Positions 37,101-49,100 of a stretch of DNA of 64,000 bases are shown here, one piece after another. The notes beneath the pieces were generated by a model. It saw only the letters and a list, made by a program, of their open reading frames with translations. It did no database searches and was not told the DNA's origin. Position numbers and translations under genes: made by a program. Each line of letters starts with the position of its first letter. The stretch's first letter is position 1. The DNA lies in contig ML677335.1 of NCBI GenBank assembly GCA_007922305.1, forward strand, positions 14,785,734 to 14,849,733. Reading direction: 5' to 3'. The stretch is from Dermatemys mawii (Eukaryota > Chordata > Testudines > Dermatemydidae).

Positions 37101-40100
37101 TCACCTCAAACCTCAGATAAGTGTGCTTGACAATACGTTCACACTGAGGCTCTGCTCATGCCATTTCTTTTTGGTCTTGCTTCCTTCTCCCAAGGAATTA
37201 ATTTTGTGGCTGGCATCAATTATGTCCTGGGCAGGGAGGAGTTAATAGTCAATCTTGGAGGCAGCTAATAGTCTATCTTGAAATCCTTACTGCACCTCAG
37301 CCTTTGCCAGTAAAATAAAGTCTGGAGGAAACTAAGATACTCCAGCTGAGGGAATAATAAGGAAGGAAACAAGTTTTAGAATTTAGCTGCCCTGGTGGAA
37401 AAAACCTGGAGTTTGAGGTAGAGGACCAAGGAGGTAGGTTGAACTGCTCCAAGAACCTGCAGAGAAGGCTGTGACTTATTGTTCATTCGTTTGTCAAAAT
37501 AAAGGCAAACTTCAGGAAGGGTGTTGAGTTTTGACCCTACACAGGACATTTGGGTTGCATTTTAGGACAGATGGGAAAGTTACCTGCTCACAAATCCCAC
37601 TGATTGCAAATATTGCAGCGTTCACAGGCAACAGAGATATCTAAATGCATGTGCTCTAGTAACTAGATATAATGTGGCATGTCATATGAGACATTTCAGC
37701 CTTCTAAGGAGAACCCCATGTTTTTAAATGAAGAGTTTTATAGATAAACATTTTTTAAAAAACAAATATATTGGAGATCTGTGGAAACTTCAGCATTGTT
37801 ATGGCAATAGATGGCTATGAACTTACATCATTGGATGCAAATTTTCCTACGAATAGATTGACTGTGAAGAAGACAGTGTATTTGTAGCTCTGTTGGTCCC
37901 AGGGTATTAGAGAGACAAGGTGTGTGAGGAAATATCTTTTATTGGACCAGTTTGTGTTTGTGAGAGAGACAAGCTTTCGAGTCACGCAAAGCTCTTCTTT
38001 AGGTCTGGGAAAGATAATCCTAGCATCACAACAAAATGAAAGATGGAACAGATTGTTTAGCATAAATAGTTAGCATATATTGTAAGGGACCATTCAAGTT
38101 AACATCTCTGCAGTCATAAGACAAAAGAGGAGCATAGTAGGTTACAGATTGTTGTAATTAAGCCATAAATCTAGTGTCTCAACAATCAGTCCATGGTTGT
38201 TGTTGTTGTCTAGCAGAGTGAGGAATTTAAGCTCCTAGGCTGATTTTTTTTGAAAGTGTTGTGTGGGTTTCTTTTGAAGATGAGGACTGATGGGTCAGAT
38301 ATAGAGTGATCACTTTATGAAAAGTGTTCAGCTATAGGTGATAGGGTGTTTTTGTCTTTTATCATTTTCCTGTGTGAGTTCATTTGAGAGAGTAGTGATT
38401 GTCTGTCTGGTTTTACTAACATAGTTGTTGTTGGGCCATTTAGTGCACTGGATGAGGGATACCACATGTTGTGATAGGCATGTGTAGGATCCATGGCTCT
38501 TGAAAGCTGTGTAGTGGGTGTGCTGATTATTGTAGCAGTGGTGATATGTCTGCAGGTTTTGCATCTGTTGTCCTGGCAGGGTCTGCATCTGTTGTCCTGG
38601 CAGGGTCTGGTGCTGCTTTGAGTTGTTGTGTCCTGGTCTGTGGGAACTTGCTTCTGATGATGAGCTTGGAGAGGTTGAGGGGTTGTTTAAAGGCCTGTAG
38701 TGGGGCTTCTGGAAGTATTTCTTTCAGGTTGGGGTCCCCATCGAGTATAGTTTGTAGTTGCTTGATAACACCCCATATGAGTTCCAGTGTGGGGTGGCAG
38801 GTGACAGCCAGGTGTGTGTGGTTGGAAAATATTTTATTTTTGTATTGAAGCAGGTTTTCTTGGGATTTTTGGGTGGCCAAATCCATGATGCAATCTACTT
38901 CTCTAGTGGAGTGTCCTTGTTCGGGTTATTTTACATGTGTTAAGGTGCATATCCTGGACTTTATCCTCAGAGCATATTCTGTGGTATCTGAGTGCCTGGA
39001 TGTAGGTATATTTGAGGTGGTTACAGGGTCTATGAGGATAGGGTGATGATGATCTGAGGGTTTCTGGTATTTGGTTGTCTGTAGGGTTCCATTGTTGAAA
39101 AGCTGATCGTGATGTCCAGGAAGTTGATACTAGTCTGGGAGTGTTTCAGAAAGAATATAATGGATAGGTGGTGGTGTGGTGAAAATCTACAAAGGAGTTT
39201 AAGCTATCTGTCCAAAGGATGAAAATATCATTGATGATTTTCAGGTATATCATTGGTACTGTGTTGCATCACTACTGTGTGTGTGTGTGTGTAACTAAAA
39301 ATATAGTTGAATTAACCCTTTAAAGCCACCTAGAAGTGCAAACTTTTATTTGTATACAAATCTAGTACTCCTGATACTGAATGTGGTTTGGGTTGTAGTC
39401 TATGGAACTAACTGGTGAAGATGTTGCCGTACGAACTTTGCTTTCTAGTATCTATGATTACAGAATCTTTCCAGCTACCTCCATTCTGTGAACATATGTA
39501 TTCAAATAGGGGGCAAACTTTGTTCTTGTTTACATGGATGTAGCTGCTGCTGAAATTAGGGGGAGTTCCACAGAAGCAGAATTTTTTTTCTAGTGTCTTT
39601 TATTGTGCATCATACGGCAGGAAATTAAAAAAGTAGTGCAGTGCTTGTTTTTCAATCTCTCGTTTCATACATCACTAAGTAGCACAAAAGCTTAGCAGGA
39701 AGAGACATCTCCTTGGTCAGCAATGTAAAAACAGGAAGGAGGAAGTCTATTGCAAATCTGGGTTTACTGATTATCAGTTTGTGTTTCGCTACAGAGGATG
39801 TACATTAACAGCTATCAGCGTGATACATTGCTTATCCAGAGTGAACAATGTCTGCTGTAGTGTCACTACTACAGAATATTGACCCTGGTTATAGGAAGTA
39901 ATGTTAACTAACAAACTGTACTCAGCCCTTTCCTGCTCATAGAAACAGGATACTATTAGTGAGAACAATTCACAGAAATTGTACATACAGGAAAAGGCAA
40001 ACAAGGCAAGGAAAGCATAATGGTTAAGCTAAAATTAATAAAATAGTTTTTGTGATTTGGCCTTAGTTGAGTTCTGCATTGTTCTGGCGAATAATGTGAT

Positions 40101-43100
40101 CTTTTAAATAGAATAGTGACATGTATTTATAAATAAGGATGGCAGAATTGGGCCCTTATGTAGCGTGTGGCAGTAGAAAGTCTGGTTAGTTATTAAGAAA
40201 TGTGCTTATTAGAATAACTTTTGTTGAATTACAGGAAACAGCTGGTCATTATTTTATAAAGCATTTTAAGGGAGTATGCAGCAATCTACATAAAATTACT
40301 TCATGGAAAAAAATAATACAAAGTTTGCAGTTTCTGTAAACACAGACTATCTTTGTATATTATAGGACAAAGGAAATTGCAGTGTTTCCTATGAAATAGG
40401 CATTTAAATTTAATGTGTGATACAGTGTCGCTAATGTAATACTACAGTTGTGTTTGAGATATCATTTCCATTCTAAGGCCCTGATCCTGCATTGTGATTG
40501 CAATGAGGCTCTGTTGGGGCAGATTACTGTGCCTGCACTGAGCCCTGCTGAAGTCACAGTATAAGACTGGGGTCTAAATGGCTTTATTTTATAGCTTACT
40601 CCAACATGAAACTTCAGCTTGTTCTCAAATGAGAAACTGTGTGTATGTGTCTGTAGTTTATACAAATCCATTTGGCCATTTTTTTGTGATGTGCATATAG
40701 AGGTGTAGAGAGTCATGAAGCGTGTCTAGCTTTTATGCAAAATTGCTTCACACCAGGAGAAGTTACTGACACTAGAAATTACCATATTGAACATGCACAG
40801 TGTGATAAATAAGTGTTTGTTTTCTTTTTAAAACAAGTCAAGTCAAGTCACTTTGAAAATGACTGTAAAAATATCCCCGTGGAGTTCCTTGTTTGTTTAT
40901 GACTTCTGTATCAAAACTGTTCAGTTTGAGTTTTTAAAAAATGTGTTTTTCCTAACTTTCAGCACTGGAACCTTATTTGAGGAGTTGCAAGCAGTTTGGC
41001 TGGCAGAATTAGAATTCAAAACGATCTTGACAAATGGGTGAATTGGTATGAATTCAACAATATGAAATTCAATAAAGTGCAAAGTATAGGGTTGCCAACT
41101 CTGACTGAAGCTATTCCAGGAGATATTTTTTCCCCACAACATGAAATAAAGTCATTTTCTTAAATGTCCTATTAAAATCTCCTGGATTGTTTTCAATAGT
41201 CACTAGGGAATTGATGCCAATTCTGGGAAACTCTAGGCCAAACCTGGAGAGTTGGGAACCCTAGCAAAATACTTCACTTAGGAAGGAAAAATCAAATGCA
41301 CAATGACAAAATGGGTAATACTGGCTGTGCAGTAGTACTGCTGAGAAGAATCTGGGGTTTTAGTGGATCACAAATATAAGTCTTCAAAATTGTTAAGGGC
41401 TGTTATAAAGAAGACTGTGATCACTTGATTTCCATGTAGGACAAAAAGTAATGGACTCAGTCTGCAGCAAGGGAGATTTAGGTTAGATATTTGGAGAAAC
41501 TTTTTAACTGTAGGGATAGTTAAGCCCTGGTATAGGCTTCCAAGAGTAGTTGTAGAATCCCCATCACTGGAGGCTTTTAAAAACAGGTTGGACAAACACC
41601 TGTCAGGGAAGGCCTAGGTTTAAGTGGTCCTGCCGCAGTGCAGGGGGCTGGAGTCTTGGACATGATGACTTCTTGAGGTCCCTTCCAGTCCTGTGTGTCT
41701 GTGATTCTGTGAAGGTCACATCATACATCCCCTACAGTAATAGAAGTTCTACGGTCCATCTTATCCTTTCTCTTACACATACACAATCCCATCGTCTTCA
41801 TAGTGTTCAGATGTATGTGATTTCCATTATCCTCCCTGTGTTTACATAGATGTAACTGATTGGCACTAAGCAAATAATTGTCAGTGCACTAGAAGGAATA
41901 TGTGTAAGCAAGGTTTTGAGTTTCTTCATAGCTCTTGTGTAATCAGGAAACGAAAGTTCTCTATGGCAATGCAACTAGCGGGTTTTAAATTTGCAGCCTC
42001 TCCTGGGGATGGAGGGAAAGGTGGTGGAAGGTAGGGCATTACCAATGGAAAGGGTACTACCCTGTCAGCTCCCCTTGCTACTCTGCTAAAGGTGTAACTG
42101 ACCCCTCTGGTAGTTCATAGATCCTAAGTGATTGTGACCATCTAGTTTGACCTCCTATATCACACAGACAATAGAACCTCCCCAAAATAATTTCTAGGGC
42201 AGATCTTTTAAGAAGACATCCAATCCTGATTTAAAAATTGTCAGTGATGGAATATCCTCCGTGACCCTTTGTAAATTGTTCCAATGATTAATTACTCTCA
42301 CCATTGAGAACTTATGCCATATTTCCAGTCTGAATTTGTTTAGCTTCCACTTCCAGCCATTGGATCAAGTTATACCTTTCTCTGCTAGATTAAATAGCCC
42401 ATTATTAAATATTTCTTTGCCATATAAGTACTTGCTGATTATAATCAAATCACCCCTTAACTTTCTCTTTGTTAAGATAAATAGATCGAGCTCCTGGAGT
42501 CTATCGCTATAAAGTATGTTTTCTACATAAGAACGTTATACTGGATCAGACCAAAGGTCCATCTAGTCCAGTGTCCTGTCTTCTGACAGTGGCCAGTGCC
42601 AAGTGCCTCAGAGGAAATGACCAGAACAGGTTATCATCAAGTGATCCATCCCCTCTCGCACATTCCCAGCTTCTGGCAAACAGAGGCTAGGGATACCATC
42701 CTTGTCCATCCTGGCTAATAGTTATTGATAGACCAATTCTCCATGAACTTATCTGGTTCTTTTTTGAACCGTGTTATAGACTTGGCCTTCACAACACTTT
42801 CTGGCAAGGAGTTCCACAGGTTGATTGTGCATTGTGTGGAAAAAATACTTCCTTTTGTTTGTTTTAAATTTGCTGTCTATTAATTTCATGTGGTGACCCC
42901 TAGATCTTGTATTATGAGAAGTAGTAAATAACACTTCCTTGTTTACTTTCTCCACACCAGTCATGATTTTACAGACCTCTATCATATCCCCCTTTAGTTG
43001 TCTCTTTTCCAAGCTGAAAAGTCCCAGTCTTATTAATCTCTTCTCACTTGGCAGCTGTTCCATTCCCCTAATCATTTTTGTTGCCCTTTTTTGAACATTT

Positions 43101-46100
43101 TTCAGTTCCAATATATCTTTTTTGAGATGGGGAAACCACACCTGCACACAGTATTCAAGATGTGGGTGTACCATGGATTTATATAGAGGCAACATATTTT
43201 CTGTCTTATTATCTATCTCTTTCTAATCCTTTAATTGTTCTTGTGGCTCTTCTCTGAACCCTCTCCAATTTATCAACATCCTCCTTGAATTGTGGACCCC
43301 AGAAATGAATGCATTATTCCAGCAGTATTTGCATCGTGCTATATAGAAAGGTAAAATAACCTCTCTACTTGTATTCAAGATTCCCCTCTTCATGCATCGC
43401 AAAATCCATTCGCTCTTTGACCACAGAGTCATACTAGGAGCTCATGTTCAGCTAGATATCCAGGCTTGACCTCTAAATCTTTTTCAGAGTCACAGCTTCC
43501 CAGGATTGAGAGTCCCATCTTCTGTATGGACTACATTGTTTGTTCCCAGGTGCATACATTTGCATTTAGCCATATTAAAACCATATTGTTTGCTTGTGGC
43601 CATTTTACAAAGTGATCTAGATTGCTCTGAATCAGTAGCCTGTCCCTGTCATTACTCACCACTTTATGAGTGTTACCTGCAAACTTAGTCAGTGATGATT
43701 TTATGTTTTCTTCCAGGTCATTGATAAAGATATTTAATAGTTTAGGGTCAAGAACTGCAGCATCCCACTGGAAACAGGCTCACTAAAAGATGATTCCACA
43801 TTTACAGTTACATTTTGAGACCTATCAGTTAATTTTCAATCCATTTAACGTGTGCCATATTACTTTTATATTGATCTAATTTTTTAAATACAATGTCATG
43901 CAGTACCAAGTCAAATGTCTCACTGAAGGCTAAATATATTACATCCACTCTATTGTCTTTATCAACCAAACTTGTAATCTCATCAAAAAAGATATCAAGT
44001 TAGTTTGATAGGCTCTATTTCCCATGGACCGATGTCGATTTGCAATAATTACATTACTCTCCTTTAATTCCTCTTCTGCCTTAGCCAAACTTCTTTCACT
44101 TTTCCCACCCATTATCCTAGGCTTTTTTTCCGGTTCCTCGATACCAGCATCTCACAGTTCCTCTCCCTAAAATTGTCATCTTAGGGCAGATATTGGGTAT
44201 ATCACTCTTGTTGCTTGAACAGGGAGAGTCCTAGCAGTTGTGAGTTTCTCTTTCTTCCCTGTTGCTGCTGCTCTGCTCATGATATCATCACAGCAGTGTC
44301 AACACTCTGTCTCTGGGTAGTAGTGGAAGGGTCTGTAAATCAAAGAATTCCACCTAACTGAATAAATGTTAAAAAAGAAAGTCATAAACAAAAATTGACC
44401 ATCGTTGGTCATAGTTAGACACTACTAGCACATCTCATTAGAATTCTAATGTATTTAGGTCACAGATTTACTTCTCAGTACTGTGTTCCAATGAGTACTA
44501 TTACCATTCTGTCCATGGGCACAACCATATACAGTTTCTTTCTTTCTGTCTTTCCACTATCCTAACTCATATAAAACTTAAAAATATCGTGCATCTTCCA
44601 AATTTTCTAAACAGTCCTCCAGTTCTTAAAGTATACCTTTGCTTCTCCTATTCTGTTGCTGTTAAAACATATAAATACTAATGCTTAGATCTTAGGAAGA
44701 TAGCAATTCTGTCCAAAAAGTTAACATTTCACAGACTCCTAAAGGTGTTCCTCTTTGTGAATGTGAGATTTTGTTAAAAATTAGACCAGTTACCAATTTA
44801 TAAAGGGATAGTAAATTGCAACACTAATTTTAACCCTGTAAAGATTTATTATAAATTATTCTTTTTGGAAAATTTATAATTTTGTTTATACTTTTTCTGA
44901 TAGGTTTGTTTTGACAATTATTTTCCACTGGCTCTTGATCATTTAATTTCAGTTGGGAAGTTAGTCTGTCTTCTGAATGTTCTTGTTCAGCAGAAAGACT
45001 GGAGTTTTTCTTTGAAGATCAACATCTTTTTGTGTGCACTCTTCCTTCTAGATTGTGAGAATGATTAGACAGCTGAGTCTCTCCACTCCTGCTACAGGAT
45101 TCTTAGTAAGACCTTAACATCCCAAGGTGAATTTACCAGAGATAGAAATAAAGTTGTCCTGAGAATGGCTATAATCTTAACTAAGAGATCTGTTTTTCTT
45201 CCTTTATTTCACAATAGTGGGCAGTTTATACTGTTTTTCTCACTCTTCTTTCCTCTGTATGCCTAAAACTTCTAATCTTTTCTTTCTTTAATAATACCCT
45301 AATCCTTTTGCTTCCCACTTCTCATTGTATCTGAAATTTAGTAATTATAAGAATTGTGTACCCAGTACATCCACAGATACTGCCTGTTTGATATTTTGTA
45401 ACTCAAATATATTACTGTAATCAGCTGTAAAGTGATCTGTGATAATGTGTATGAGTGATACTGTGCATGAACAAAGTATATGACATTTGTCTTTTAGTAG
45501 CTCAGATGAGCTGAGAAGTAAGTTTTAATCTGCATAGCTTCATTTGGAGTATCTGGAGAAGTGTTGGTAGTTCTGTTTGATTAGGTGGGATATTTAACTG
45601 AATGTTAACTCTGTGGGGATCAGTCTCTTGCAGCTTTCTTATTATTAGCAAGAAGGTATTTTGTGTGTGGAATGATGCCCTCTAGTGTTCCTATAGTGTG
45701 TATCAAGCCATAAAAGATCATGAAAAGTTAAGTGAAAGCTTTTATTGAATATATATACTCTTCAGAGCTTCCTGTGCAACAGTTTTCAAAATGAACATAT
45801 TTGTCTGCTTTAACAACATTTTTGAATATAGATAAGGAAGTTTAAGTTTAAAAATAACATGCAGATTCTTGTTTAAAACTACAAATATTTATTTGAAAAG
45901 TGGCTCCTCCTTCCTTTACTTGCTGAGAGCTGAGTTTGAGTACTGCATTTGTCTCTCTTTCTCAGCCCAAGTGGTGAGAAGAGATAAGGCACAAAGGTCT
46001 TTTCTGCAATATCATTGTGGTGCCAATGATGAAGGAACTTATCTACCTTTTTGCAGTCCCTTCAAATAAGCTGTCTGTAAAGCACGTGGCTTTCACAGCT

Positions 46101-49100
46101 TGCTTCCTGCTCCACGCATGCCCTCTGGAAGTCCAAAATGATTCCATTCCTGAGGTTGGCTTTCAGCGTTAACTTAAGCAACAAGGAAAGCAGGGCGTAA
46201 AGTGTGCGGGAGTCAGGGATGAGACCCAAGAGCAAAATGCTGAAAGAGTTGCTGCCTCCTACCAGAGTTGCTGCCTTCTTCAGCACCACGGGCTCTGCTT
46301 CCCCACGGGCAGATACTGGCCATGTATTGGCCTGTCTGCCATCACAAGTGGGTTTGGTCCCCAGAGACACAGCCAGCCCCTCTGATTGTCACTGCATCTC
46401 AGACCCCTATCGTCATGGACCCCCAATCCCACTGTCCCTCCACTCCAACCCCAGAGAGATATACCCAAATCCTCTGACTGTCACTGCACTCCATCTGCTG
46501 AGACCTTTAATCCCACTGGCACTAAATCCGCAAAACTGTTGTCACTTCGCCACCCACAAGACAGACTGTCACTGTACCCCAACCGCCTATCCCCAGAGAC
46601 CCCCAACAGCACTAAATCTTGCTGCATCCCCCAGTGCTGCTGAATCTCTCTGCACTCATCAGTCTCCTATCTCTAGGACCTACAGTCCCACTGAATTTCA
46701 CTGTTTGCTCAACCATCTATACACGGAGAACCTCACTAAACCACCCATCTCCCCTAAACTCATAAGACATATTTTGTTTTAAAAATTTGTATGAGGCCTG
46801 TTGCCTCAGCTAAAAACAATAATATATGAGTATAAATAAAACAGCAGTGATTGTTTTTTTTTATATATGTATAAAATAAAGTTGTGAATTGTCTGTATCA
46901 AGTGCCTGAAAATTTACTTTGGCTGGGGTTATGATCTACCTCCCACATTTTTCAGACCATTTTTAGCACTGAAGAAATTAAAATTTAAAATTAAGCTTTC
47001 CCCTGAGTTTGGCTATTTTTAGTATTTTCCCCTTCAGGACAGTTCTATCCCTGCCTCTAATTCCCTCTGGATTAGAGAGGTGTTCTTCTGTTACATCTGG
47101 ACTGGCGGCCTACTTGGTCTATTTGCTAGAGTGAGTCTGAAAAATCTCTCTGCATCTCTTCTCATATTGTTAGCACCCAACAACCTGTTAGTCATTTCCA
47201 GTCCAGAAAAGATTCCTTGATTTCAGCTTGCTTTCTTCATGGACGGACTATTTATCACATCAAATGAAAGTGTAAACAGTACCTGCTTGTGTCACTGATT
47301 TGGAGCACTACTTGTGTTTAGCTCATCCCTCCACTTAATCAATTTCCAGATTTGAAATTAAGGAGGTTGTCTTGTGTTTTCCTCTTTCCAAAATCAAGTA
47401 CAAGCCCCTGTTTCATAGCTGCAAAAGTGATAGTTTATCTGAATCCTGTTTAGCTCACATTTGTGCAAAACTATGATGTTTCTCACTGACATCCTGTTCA
47501 AGAGCCTATAAAGGTGGTGAGCTCTTTACAGCTTCTTCATCAAGAAGTGTATAAATCTATATAATATGTAGGAGGGATGCAGTCTCCTAGCAGCACCCTC
47601 TTGCAGCATGGCATTACCCTAGAGTCCCTTGTCTCAGTTTCCCATCATGTTCCTGGAAATAATCCATTCACAAGACACACAAAGAAATTACTACCCTTCT
47701 CTTGGATTCTAATTTATTAAACATAGTCTAGGTTCCTTTAGCCTGCCCCTAGGTTCAGAGCCCTACAAGTCTTCCTTCCTGGGGCTGTGTGGTTCAAATC
47801 CTGGCCTCCCTGGTCTGAGAACTCTCCCTTTTTACACATTCCTCCTTCTAGGACTTTATGCTGGCAAAATCCTCCTCTCAGCCAGCTCCCCCTGATTGGG
47901 TTTGGAGCCTCCTTTTTGAGTCAGCCTCCTCTACTCCTCCGCTTTGACCACTCCTGACCCTTTCAGGTGGGTCTAACTACCCCAAAGACCTATCTAGGCC
48001 AGCTGGGGGAGAGGGAAGCCTTAACCCCATTCACTTTACAAGGCTTCTGGTCCCAGGCCCCTTAATGTGGGCTGGGTTTTCCTGTACTGTCCATCTCCCA
48101 GACACTATTCTCTAGAACCATCTTTCTCTCACCCAACATCACCTTCCCTTGACACCTGGCTTCTCAAATTACCTCCTGGGGATTTCAAGTGCCAAGACCT
48201 CTTTATAGTATACATAAAAAATATAAACTATATTTAAATTGCTTTTACTAGTCCAGGCAGTTTGCCATATTTCTCTCAGTGCCTGCAATCTATTAAATTT
48301 TTCTATTAGAAACATGAAGCTTTTTAGAGTGAGAAATCCTCTGAGATCATATCTTTAGAGAAGAGGTAATTAGGTATAATTTATTATTTTCTGAAGACCT
48401 GCATGTTCATGGAATACTCTTCACTCACCCTCCTCCATGAAAAACTAAGGATCTGTAATTTTTCCTAATTTATGTAATGAGCTTTTAAGGGAGTGTTTTT
48501 GCCTCATAATTAGAAAGAATGAACTATTGGAACACTAGAGACTGCCCAAGTACTTTGGCACATAGTACCCAAGTACTGTGCGATGACATCTCGGCGTGCA
48601 ACAGCTCAGATCTATCTGGGAGGGTTTCTGCCTGAACTGTGTGTAATCCCACAGAACTCTAGAATGGTAATCTATTGGCATGTTTATTTTCAGAGAACTA
48701 TTACAGGTAAGTAAGTAATTCTTTATTTTCTTGGATTAGAACAAATAACATTTCAAATACAAGCGTGGAAGATATCTTTCAGTATGTCAGATACAGTATG
48801 CTTGTATAATACAGTACTGTATATGCAAGAATGTGCAAAGCATGCATTCATTGCCTAAATTGTTTACAGTTTTGAGATTAAAGCAGTGAGTTTTACTATG
48901 ATTGTCACAATAATTACTACTTAGCTGTGTAATGAAGTGAGTAGATAGTTGCTTAAAAGAGCAGAAGAAATAACATGAATAGTTATGATTCAGAGATAAC
49001 AGAATGTTAGTTGAAGTACTTCTGATGAGTGAGAAACCAAACTTTTCATTTCATTTGAGTAGATACAAACCCACCGTAGAAAATTATTTACTTATTGATT

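Noticed and set aside
46204..46782. 192-codon plus-strand ORF rich in Pro, Thr and Ser
   Set aside because: It coincides with the degenerate tandem repeat; composition follows from the CCC/CAC-rich units and two other frames are open too.
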